From JAZDMK01 sp043800975 (GTDB lineage: Bacteria > Bacteroidota > Bacteroidia > Bacteroidales > JAHJDW01): a stretch of DNA of 17,926 nucleotides. A program made the translations under genes and the position numbers. The notes under the pieces are model-generated. The model was not told where the DNA came from. It worked only from the letters and a program-made list of their open reading frames with translations, and ran no database searches. The stretch lies in NCBI GenBank assembly GCA_043800975.1, contig JAZDMK010000064.1, positions 1-17,926 on the forward strand, read 5' to 3'. Shown here one piece after another: positions 1-5,939 of this stretch; the first letter of the stretch is position 1; every line of letters starts with the position of its first letter.

Positions 1-99
1 TCGGTCAAGCTCTTCTACTTTTCGCTTTTTGAACTCTTCTCCGAAAAAACGATTTCTTCGTTGAATTAAACTCATCTTGTAGTTTTTCCTTTGTGCCAT
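1..99 (-). CDS. IS3-like transposase OrfA, N-terminal fragment (33 residues visible)
   Basis: The leftward frame begins MAQRKNYKMSLIQRRNRFF and continues into GEEFKKRKVEELDR at the window edge. The basic stretch followed by E-E-F-K-x-x-K-V-E-E-L resembles the start of the helix-turn-helix domain of IS3/IS911-type OrfA proteins, which bind the element's ends. The ATG at 99-97 is fixed by a perfect AGGAGG six bases upstream. That is notable because most other genes here lack any Shine-Dalgarno site. The gene continues beyond base 1, so I cannot tell whether the element is intact. The assignment rests on a short motif recognised by eye. Confidence 0.6.
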   Translation of the reverse strand, partial: MAQRKNYKMSLIQRRNRFFGEEFKKRKVEELDR

Positions 100-133
100 G
101 TTAACCTCCTTTTTTGGTCAACATTATTGGACA
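1..133 (-). mobile_element. Left tip of an IS3-family-like insertion sequence, cut by window edge
   Basis: Read leftward, the element would begin TGTCCAATAATGTTGACC at 133-116, have a strong AGGAGG ribosome site at 110-105, and then the transposase start. Ends beginning with TG and a leftward orfA close to the tip fit the IS3 family. The other end lies outside the window, so the target duplication and exact boundary cannot be confirmed. It lies about 100 bases upstream of the small lipoprotein gene and may have displaced that gene's original promoter. Confidence 0.6.
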
Positions 134-150
134 AAGACACGAAAATTGTA

Positions 151-194
151 TTTATTTGTGATATATCTGTGTTAATTTGTGTAATCTGTGGTAA
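151..194 (+). repeat. Copy 1 of a 44-46 base direct repeat of TCTGTG-like words
   Basis: This runs TTTATTTGTGA, then ATCTGTGTTAAT, TTGTGTAATCTGTGG. The copy at 465-510 matches it nearly throughout. Internally it is a degenerate tandem array of 8-10 base words (TTTGTG, ATCTGTG, TTTGTG, ATCTGTG). It ends 38 bases before the start of the small lipoprotein gene. Confidence 0.75.
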
Positions 195-232
195 AAAAAA
201 TATTCAGCATCGTTATAGGAAGAGCGTTGAAG

Positions 233-367
233 ATGCATTCCTTCATAATTATAGCATTTGTTATTATCATTTCGTTTCTTATGTCCTGCCATGTAAAGAA
301 ACACAACAGCCGTCCTGTTTTGATGTATGGCACCATGTCGGCTGAATACAAAGTAATAAAAAAATAG
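233..367 (+). CDS. Very small lipoprotein (44 residues), possible partner of the downstream radical SAM enzyme
   Basis: The frame has a hydrophobic N-terminus (FIIIAFVIIISFLM, residues 4-17) and a clean lipobox, Leu-Met-Ser-Cys, with Cys19 as the expected lipidated residue. The mature peptide would be only 26 residues and basic, with a Met-Tyr-Gly-x-Met-Ser-Ala-x-Tyr-Lys stretch at 31-40. The radical SAM gene starts 156 bases downstream on the same strand. Known: Bacteroidota have a two-gene 'rSAM/lipoprotein' system. From unverified memory, its usually longer lipoproteins share a Tyr-Gly-x-x-x-Ala-x-Phe/Tyr stretch after the lipid Cys. I infer this is a minimal or truncated partner. There is no good ribosome site; a TTG two codons upstream is an alternative start. 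A chance ORF is possible, but lipobox, location and motif agree. Confidence 0.55.
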   Translation: MHSFIIIAFVIIISFLMSCHVKKHNSRPVLMYGTMSAEYKVIKK

Positions 368-410
368 AAATTAAACCTTCGTAACTCCCTTGAATCAAAC
401 CACCCGAAAA

Positions 411-455
411 TCGTTAAACGTTAATCGTTGTACGTTAATCGTTAATAGTTATTCG
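411..455 (+). repeat. Degenerate tandem repeat of CGTTAAT words
   Basis: About five drifting copies of a 7-10 base word (CGTTAAA, CGTTAATCGTTGTA, CGTTAAT, CGTTAATAGTTATTCG) fill the gap between the small lipoprotein gene and the second TCTGTG repeat. There is no coding frame or stable hairpin. It looks like a slippage-derived intergenic microrepeat. Confidence 0.6.
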
Positions 456-464
456 AAATTTTTA

Positions 465-510
465 TTTATTTGTGAAGAATCTGTGTTAATCTGTATAATC
501 TGTGGTGAAA
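465..510 (+). repeat. Copy 2 of the TCTGTG-word direct repeat
   Basis: It matches the copy at 151-194 over its whole length apart from a few substitutions and a small indel, and ends 13 bases before the GTG start of the radical SAM gene. Both genes of the proposed pair therefore carry the same repeat in the same orientation just upstream. Confidence 0.75.
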
Positions 511-523
511 TAAAATTTTAATC

Positions 524-1621
524 GTGAAAGAAAAACCTAAAAGCAAAGTTGGAATCAGAAAGCGTTTCGCTTTAAACGTTTTTAAAAAATATATCAATGT
601 GCAGTCTCAGTTGCACGACCTCACCTATTTCTTCTGGGAATGTACCCTGCGCTGCAACGTGAACTGCATTCACTGTGGCAGTGATTGTCGCAGCGAATCC
701 GGCGTAAAGGATATGCCGTATCAGGACTTTTTAAAAGTAACGGCACGCGTTGCTGAAGTGTACAATCCGAATAAAGTAATGATTGTGATCACCGGTGGTG
801 AACCACTCATGCGTAAGGATCTGGAAGAATGCGGCATGGAACTCTACAAGCAGGGCTATCCCTGGGGCTTTGTTACCAATGGATACGCGCTTTCGCCCGA
901 ACGTTTTAAAAATCTTCTGGCCAGCGGCCTTCGCTCGATGACCATCAGCCTCGATGGTTTTGAAGAAAGCCACAACTGGATGCGCGGCAACAAACACAGC
1001 TACGAAAAAGCAGTCAGCGCCATTCAGCTGGCCGTCGGTGCCGGTGATGAAATAGTGTGGGATGTGGTGACTTGCGTCAATCAAAGAAACTACAACGAAC
1101 TGCCTGCCCTCAAGGAATTCCTTATTGGTCTGGGTGTAAAGAAATGGCGCATCTTCAGCATTTGCCCCATCGGCCGTGCGAAGGACAATGCAGAACTGCA
1201 TTTAAGCAATGAACAGTTCCGCCACGTGCTCGACTTCATCCGCGACAACCGCCAGGAAGGTATCATCGAAACCAGCTTTGGATGCGAAGGATTTTTAGGC
1301 GATTATGAAACCGAAGTGCGCGATGGCTTTTTCTTCTGCCGTGCCGGAATCAACATAGCATCGGTGCTTGCCGACGGTTCTATCTGTGCATGCCCAAACA
1401 TAAACCGGGAAGCTTTTACACAAGGCAATATTTACAAAGATGATTTCATTGATGTGTGGAACAACCGTTTTGATAAAATGCGCCAGCGCGAATGGGCGAG
1501 AACAGGACTGTGTGAAGATTGTAAAGAATTCAAATGGTGCCGCGGAAACGGAATTCATCTTCGCGATACGACTAATAATGATGTGCTAAGATGTCATTTG
1601 AAAATGATAAAAGAGGATTAA
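524..1621 (+). CDS. Radical SAM/SPASM enzyme, probably the rSAM/lipoprotein-system type
   Basis: This 365-residue protein is a radical SAM enzyme: the CX3CX2C iron-sulfur motif is C44, C48, C51, followed by GGEP at 91-94 for SAM binding and a TISLDG strand at 140-145. The C-terminal third is SPASM-like, with C272, C288, C290, C330, C333, C339 and C357 available for auxiliary clusters, including C-x2-C-x5-C at 330-339. SPASM enzymes usually modify peptides. The opening LTYFFWECTLRCN is what I remember from the Bacteroidota 'radical SAM enzyme, rSAM/lipoprotein system' family, so the tiny lipoprotein upstream is the natural candidate substrate or partner (inference). The start is GTG without a ribosome site; the next Met, residue 63, would delete the cluster motif. 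Its richer base composition contrasts with the very AT-rich gene that follows. Confidence 0.85.
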   Translation: MKEKPKSKVGIRKRFALNVFKKYINVQSQLHDLTYFFWECTLRCNVNCIHCGSDCRSESGVKDMPYQDFLKVTARVAEVYNPNKVMIVITGGEPLMRKDLEECGMELYKQGYPWGFVTNGYALSPERFKNLLASGLRSMTISLDGFEESHNWMRGNKHSYEKAVSAIQLAVGAGDEIVWDVVTCVNQRNYNELPALKEFLIGLGVKKWRIFSICPIGRAKDNAELHLSNEQFRHVLDFIRDNRQEGIIETSFGCEGFLGDYETEVRDGFFFCRAGINIASVLADGSICACPNINREAFTQGNIYKDDFIDVWNNRFDKMRQREWARTGLCEDCKEFKWCRGNGIHLRDTTNNDVLRCHLKMIKED

Positions 1622-1628
1622 TTTTCGA

Positions 1629-1649
1629 ACAAGGAACAAGGAACAAGGA
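1629..1649 (+). repeat. Three perfect tandem copies of ACAAGGA
   Basis: A 7-base unit is repeated exactly three times, starting eight bases after the radical SAM stop codon. It resembles the other word-like intergenic repeats here in scale, but is perfect and so probably recent. Confidence 0.85.
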
Positions 1650-1684
1650 TTTGTGATTTTTGAAGTAAATTTTAAAATGTTAAA

Positions 1685-2218
1685 ATGAAACGAATCAAAC
1701 ATTCGATAATCATTCTCGTAATATTAACTACAAATACAATTTGCTTTGCTCAAAAGAACAAGCTATTTAAAGAATATGAAAATAGATATGAGCATATAAC
1801 TATTAAAACTACTGATTCTACTGTTTCATTTTCTGGAAATAATCATTTATACTCAAAATATTCTTTTCAAAAAATGAATGATTCTTTAGTATTAACTCCG
1901 ATTGATAAGAATTCTTGGATATCTACCTTTGAAGTTTGCAAAAAAATTATTTTTAAAAAGAAATATTTACTGTTAATCTATGATAACCAAGTCGAATTTA
2001 CTAGCGCTCAAATATTAGCAAAAAAAAGGCTACATGTAAATTTGTTTAATAATCGATTAATTTATCTAAACATACGATCAGCGGAAAATTATGAAAATCA
2101 TAGAATTAAAAAAGAGCATCGTTTGGAGAAAAAGTATTGTAGAAAGGTTGAAAATATTTTTTTAAAATCATGTAAATGCAATCTTTTCAATCACCGTAGA
2201 TTTCAAGATTTTCTTTAA
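1685..2218 (+). CDS. Hypothetical exported protein from a very AT-rich gene
   Basis: I do not recognise this 177-residue protein. It starts with a type I signal peptide (MKRIKHSIIILVILTTNTICFAQ, probable cut after Ala22 or Gln23). The mature part is basic and rich in Lys, Asn, Ile and Tyr, with beta-like segments (TIKTTDSTVSF, KYLLLIYDNQVEF), and ends in a Lys/Arg/His-rich tail with a C-x-C pair. It is translated from DNA visibly richer in A and T than the flanking genes, with long A runs, which suggests recent acquisition or relaxed selection. The next gene follows after eight bases, so co-transcription is likely. No ribosome site is visible at the ATG. Confidence 0.6.
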   Translation: MKRIKHSIIILVILTTNTICFAQKNKLFKEYENRYEHITIKTTDSTVSFSGNNHLYSKYSFQKMNDSLVLTPIDKNSWISTFEVCKKIIFKKKYLLLIYDNQVEFTSAQILAKKRLHVNLFNNRLIYLNIRSAENYENHRIKKEHRLEKKYCRKVENIFLKSCKCNLFNHRRFQDFL

Positions 2219-2226
2219 TTTGTATT

Positions 2227-2802
2227 ATGAAATTTATTTATACTCTAATTTTATTTACTGTTTCAGCATGCACATTCTCTCAAACCCAGAAAGAGATTGC
2301 CTTTCAGAGCACCGTGAAAACAGCCATTGTTGCATTTTCAAAACAGGATTATGTTACACTTCAAACGCTTGTTGATAAAAAAACCGGTGTTTATCTGATC
2401 CGGCGCGAAGGTGTTTACGACAACATTAGTCATAGCGACAGCGTGAAATTTATTCATTCCAGCTATAATTATTATTCCAAACTTTGCACAAAGCAAAAAC
2501 TGAATTACGCGGAATTACCTGTATTTAGTTGCGAAAAGGACATCTGGTCAAAATCGGGTTTGTATACTGACACCACCAAAACAGATCGTCTTCTTTCGAA
2601 CATCACACGAATCATGAACGACTATGGAATGATGTTTTCTTCAGCAAAAGAAGTAACAAATATGGAGAATATTGAAGACATCAGCCGCAGAATTGTTGTC
2701 AGTTGCAGCAACGGAAACAGTCTTGTATTTTATCTTGGTTACATACAAAACAAATGGCGACTGACGATTATTGATCAGGTGAGTGATGATTGTTCTGCCT
2801 GA
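2227..2802 (+). CDS. Hypothetical exported protein
   Basis: This 191-residue protein has a signal peptide, MKFIYTLILFTVSACTFSQ. It could be cut after Gln19, or lipidated at Cys15 (Val-Ser-Ala-Cys); the sequence does not decide. The mature part begins with an amphipathic helix (QKEIAFQSTVKTAIVAFSKQD) followed by a strand around GVYLIRREGVYDN. It ends in a strand pair with NKWRLTIIDQV and a C-terminal Asp-Cys-Ser-Ala. Layout and size suggest a small alpha+beta fold, perhaps NTF2-like, but that is a guess. Base composition is close to the rest of the window, unlike the gene eight bases upstream. I know no function for it. Confidence 0.65.
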   Translation: MKFIYTLILFTVSACTFSQTQKEIAFQSTVKTAIVAFSKQDYVTLQTLVDKKTGVYLIRREGVYDNISHSDSVKFIHSSYNYYSKLCTKQKLNYAELPVFSCEKDIWSKSGLYTDTTKTDRLLSNITRIMNDYGMMFSSAKEVTNMENIEDISRRIVVSCSNGNSLVFYLGYIQNKWRLTIIDQVSDDCSA

Positions 2803-2880
2803 ATTCACTGTTGGGGCAACTGTGCGCAGGCTTTTTTGAAAGACAGTCACCCAGACAGTACATTATTATTTAAATTGAAT

Positions 2881-2888
2881 TATCTTTG
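2881..2888 (+). promoter_or_regulatory. Bacteroidota -7 element (TATCTTTG) for the lipoprotein at 2919
   Basis: TATCTTTG fits the TAnnTTTG consensus and lies 30 bases before the ATG at 2919. No TTTG lies at the expected distance upstream, so the site is only partly supported. The in-frame TTG at 2886 overlaps it and is unlikely to be the start. Confidence 0.45.
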
Positions 2889-2918
2889 TACAACATTATT
2901 CTCACAACCTCCAGTTTT

Positions 2919-3413
2919 ATGAAAAAAATCATTTTTATTCTGCTTCTTTCCCCTTTACTCATATTTTGGGGCTGCCCTGTAGGCGTTGATTACCCGCCCG
3001 CCAAACCAGGAACAGAAAAGATCGACAAGCGTATGATCAATACTTGGAAATGCACAAAAGGCGAACCCGAAATTATTAAAATGAAAATTGAAAAAGCGGA
3101 TGAATACAGCTACACTGTTACATTGCTTGAAAAATCGGATGATCTTACAACCGATCAACTAGTCTGGACTGCCTGGATTACAAAAATCGAAAAGAAAAAT
3201 TTCATTTTTGCTGAAGCCAATGGCGACAAAGGGAAATATTACACCTATGCTTATGAGATGGATGGACCCGTATTTACACTCATGGAAGTAAAATTTCTGG
3301 ATAAAGGAATCGAAGGAATTACTTCTACAGAAACTTTTAAAACCGAGCTTATCAATTCAATGAAAAAAGAAGATTTTATTTCAAGTAAGTTCTATTATAC
3401 ACCATCCAATTAA
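2919..3413 (+). CDS. Hypothetical lipoprotein
   Basis: Starting at the ATG, the product is 164 residues with a lipoprotein signal (MKKIIFILLLSPLLIFWGC, Cys19 lipidated, Phe-Trp-Gly before it). An upstream in-frame TTG at 2886 would add 11 residues ahead of a standard signal sequence and overlaps the promoter element, so I reject it. The mature protein has a Pro-rich linker (VGVDYPPAKPG), then ITNTWK-like and alternating strand segments (INTWKCTKGEPEIIKMKI, YSYTVTLLEK, WTAWITKIEKKNFIFAEA). This reads like a small lipocalin-like or beta-sandwich lipoprotein that reports a 'remaining weight' type fold. That fold idea is inference; the family is not recognised. Confidence 0.7.
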   Translation: MKKIIFILLLSPLLIFWGCPVGVDYPPAKPGTEKIDKRMINTWKCTKGEPEIIKMKIEKADEYSYTVTLLEKSDDLTTDQLVWTAWITKIEKKNFIFAEANGDKGKYYTYAYEMDGPVFTLMEVKFLDKGIEGITSTETFKTELINSMKKEDFISSKFYYTPSN

Positions 3414-3452
3414 AAGTAAAAAATTTGATTTCAAAATTCAAAAACAAATAGT

Positions 3453-3938
3453 ATGAATGCATCTCTGATTCTTCTCATTATGCAAATGTTGCAGCCACTA
3501 CCTTCTGATTTTTCAATCAGTTATAACTATGTAGCCGGCTCCATGCCACCGCCGCATCACTATGAATATCTAGCAGTCATCAGTGGTGATGGAAACGGCA
3601 CCATTCAGTTCTGGCCCGATTACGGATCCACTCCTGTTTGGAAAGAAACGATTGTTGTTGAAAAAGCAAATCTTGTTTCGTTTTATTCATTTCTGGAACA
3701 AAAGAAATTTTTCAAAAAGAAATGGCAGGAAGTGAAAGATCGTCCTGTAGGTGGCGGGCACGTGTATTTAACAATTACAGCAGCCGGAAAAGATTATAAA
3801 ATTCCTGCTTTCCCAACAGAAAGCGAACTGGCTGATCAGATCAGGGATGAAGCCTACAAGCTGCTTCCCGCCGACGTTATGAAAAAATTGTTTGACAAAC
3901 ACGAAGAGTTTAAAAACAATTATAAGAACGGGGAATAA
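3453..3938 (+). CDS. Hypothetical protein
   Basis: This 161-residue protein is not recognised. The N-terminus is weakly hydrophobic (NASLILLIMQMLQPL), shorter than a normal signal peptide, so export is doubtful. The core has strands (YEYLAVISGDGNGTIQFW, KETIVVEKANLVSFYSFL), a KKKW motif, a GGGHVYLTI strand at about 107-115 and a KDYKIPAFP segment. The C-terminal third is helical and charged. It starts 39 bases after the lipoprotein stop, probably in the same transcript. It converges on the leftward hydrolase with only four bases between the stop codons and no terminator hairpin, so the two transcripts should overlap. Confidence 0.65.
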   Translation: MNASLILLIMQMLQPLPSDFSISYNYVAGSMPPPHHYEYLAVISGDGNGTIQFWPDYGSTPVWKETIVVEKANLVSFYSFLEQKKFFKKKWQEVKDRPVGGGHVYLTITAAGKDYKIPAFPTESELADQIRDEAYKLLPADVMKKLFDKHEEFKNNYKNGE

Positions 3939-3942
3939 CCTT

Positions 3943-5850
3943 TTATTTTATTATTACCCATCGTTTGCTTTCTTTCAATATGCCGTCAATGCTAATTGAG
4001 AGAACATACACTCCATTGGAAAACATTTCGGAGTTGATTGTCATTTGATCATTCCTTCCATTCAATTGAATTTCTTTCAATAGTTTTCCATCGCTATTAC
4101 GAATAGCAATAATACCCGTTGATCCTTGCGGTAGCAAATATTTCACAACTGTTTTATCCGATGTAGGGTTGGGATAAAGCAAGAAATTTTCATTACTGTT
4201 TTCTGCTTCTGCAACTCCAAGAGGCCACTGATCAATCGGAAGTTTGATATACGAAGCATGCACAGATTCATTGTAAACAAGGTTTGTTGCTGTGAAAATG
4301 TTGCCTGCTGTATACATAGGTCCGCCATTATTCAGGTTGTGATCGAAGCGCGGATAATTTGAAGAAGTAATATCTACACGGATTTTATGTCCTGCAACAA
4401 ATGTGATGGCAGTATTGGGCAAATCAACCACGACTTCATAAATACTTCCTGATACAGCCATACCCGTGTCTGCTGCTGCATAGCCATCGCGAAAACGCAA
4501 GCGGCGAATACCATCCACAACAAGCATCGAACGTCCGTCTGGATAAACGTCTGTTAGTCGAACGGCAAAATCTGTATCCAATCTGTCCGTTGAAACAAAA
4601 AGATGTGCCTCTGCTTTTCCTTTCATAACAACATCGGCAGGTAAAACATCACTTGTGTAAATCAAAATATCATTTCGTGATTCAACAACCGGTGCCTGAT
4701 CATAAGGTCCCTGCCCCAGCGAATCCGTAAGTGAAGGACCACCAACCGTAGGTGAAGGATCGTTTGGATCATACACAATTGTGTCTGCATCGCTCGCCAA
4801 AGAAGGAAACTGAGGAATCAAACCACCGTTACTAAAATAAATACTATGGGGCGAAACACCTGTTGCGGGCCAGCTTGCAGAGCTCGCCCACACATCATCG
4901 CCCATTTGAAAATATTGAACGTAAGGCGTCACATCCCAGCCGTTGGTAATATTCCTTAAGTAAAAATCAAAATGCATTAACGCAAGCGAATCGCTCCAGC
5001 CCGCAGCCATCGGATAGTTTAATTCTCCCTGTACCGATGTTCCCACCTGCACCGCACCAAAACCACCGTGCGCCCAGGGGCCCATCAGGAGTCTATGTTT
5101 ATCTCGGACATTCGCTGGTGAAGAAGTGCGTAGCGAATTAAAGAAAGTAATCATCTCATCGGGTCCGTGATCATACCAGCCACCGATCATCAATGCAGGT
5201 ACTAAAACAGAATCGGGATAATAATTTACATTTTCTACATATTGCCAAAGGGTATTGTAAACCTGATTGGCCAGCACAAATACAGAAAGTCCAAATCCAA
5301 GTGCATCAAGCTGGTTTACGTATTCTTCCCTGTAAACACCACCGGGATAATATTGTTGATAGTTGTATTGAGGAGAAGCAACAACAGGGACAATACAATT
5401 TAAATGTGGTGGTTTTTGTCTGGCTGTTAGAAACTGAATTCGTCCTAATGCGGAAGGCCCCCATGTACCTACTTTTCCGTCCGACCAGCTTTGCTGTGCA
5501 ATCCACTCTACCAGATCATAACCATCTTTTCCACGATCATAATTTCCGGAAGCAGCCGCATAAGATCCATAGAAACCGCGCCAGTCCTCAACAACAATAT
5601 TGTAGGGTGATCCATTAATATTGATTCCTATTCCAAGCGGAAGATTGTAACGCAGGAAAAGTCGGTTGTATGGTGTTTGAATTAAAATTGTTGGAAGTGC
5701 CGCCGATCCTCCGTTAGGCAAGTATACATCGGCAACCACTTTTTTACCGTCGCGCATAATAACACTGTCAACCTGCGGAGTGAGCGGTTGTGCAAGAAGA
5801 CGAACACAAATGCCCGTCATCAATAATAAAAGAAAGGTTAACTGCTTCAT
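3943..5850 (-). CDS. Secreted CocE/NonD (peptidase S15-like) hydrolase with T9SS type A sorting domain
   Basis: This 635-residue serine hydrolase has a signal peptide (cut near Ala20), then an alpha/beta-hydrolase domain. The likely nucleophile is Ser133 in GTWGPSALG, with Asp227 in GGWYDHGPDE and His261 in GPWAHGG completing the triad. The VVEDWRGFYGS stretch at about 86-96 is typical of X-Pro dipeptidyl-peptidase/CocE enzymes. A jelly-roll C-terminal domain (about 390-540, DILIYTSDVL, DFAVRLTDVYPDGRSM) is the S15 non-catalytic domain. The last 80 residues, from NFLLYPNPTSD to KRWVIIK, form a T9SS type A sorting domain, so the enzyme is exported across the outer membrane and probably surface-attached or released. 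Members act on acyl-ester or Xaa-Pro peptide bonds; the substrate here is unknown. The nucleophile elbow has Ala-Leu where family members usually have Tyr-Gly. Confidence 0.9.
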   Translation of the reverse strand: MKQLTFLLLLMTGICVRLLAQPLTPQVDSVIMRDGKKVVADVYLPNGGSAALPTILIQTPYNRLFLRYNLPLGIGININGSPYNIVVEDWRGFYGSYAAASGNYDRGKDGYDLVEWIAQQSWSDGKVGTWGPSALGRIQFLTARQKPPHLNCIVPVVASPQYNYQQYYPGGVYREEYVNQLDALGFGLSVFVLANQVYNTLWQYVENVNYYPDSVLVPALMIGGWYDHGPDEMITFFNSLRTSSPANVRDKHRLLMGPWAHGGFGAVQVGTSVQGELNYPMAAGWSDSLALMHFDFYLRNITNGWDVTPYVQYFQMGDDVWASSASWPATGVSPHSIYFSNGGLIPQFPSLASDADTIVYDPNDPSPTVGGPSLTDSLGQGPYDQAPVVESRNDILIYTSDVLPADVVMKGKAEAHLFVSTDRLDTDFAVRLTDVYPDGRSMLVVDGIRRLRFRDGYAAADTGMAVSGSIYEVVVDLPNTAITFVAGHKIRVDITSSNYPRFDHNLNNGGPMYTAGNIFTATNLVYNESVHASYIKLPIDQWPLGVAEAENSNENFLLYPNPTSDKTVVKYLLPQGSTGIIAIRNSDGKLLKEIQLNGRNDQMTINSEMFSNGVYVLSISIDGILKESKRWVIIK

Positions 5851-5895
5851 TCAATTTGTTTTGTTCAAAATTAAGCAAAATATTTGTTTTGTTTA

Positions 5896-5926
5896 TTTGG
5901 AAACATTCTAAATAGTATTATCTTTG
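5896..5926 (+). promoter_or_regulatory. Promoter of the FeoB-like gene (TTTG, 19 bases, TATCTTTG)
   Basis: TTTG at 5896-5899 and TATCTTTG at 5919-5926, 19 bases apart, match the Bacteroidota sigma-ABfr consensus exactly. The expected transcript start is near 5931-5933, so a start codon at 5940 would leave only a few bases of leader. Confidence 0.75.
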
Positions 5927-5939
5927 TAAAAAAGCAAAT

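Noticed and set aside
91..345. An 84-codon forward frame spanning the IS tip and the intergenic repeat
   Set aside because: It begins inside the IS element, runs through the TCTGTG repeat, has no protein-like composition and conflicts with the better-supported lipoprotein frame at 233.
2815..2840. A terminator-like GC stretch followed by six T after the 2227-2802 gene
   Set aside because: I could not fold a convincing stem before the T run; only very short pairings are possible.
2886..2918. Upstream TTG start extending the 2919 lipoprotein by 11 residues
   Set aside because: It overlaps the -7 element TATCTTTG and would put a non-signal sequence before a standard lipoprotein signal peptide.
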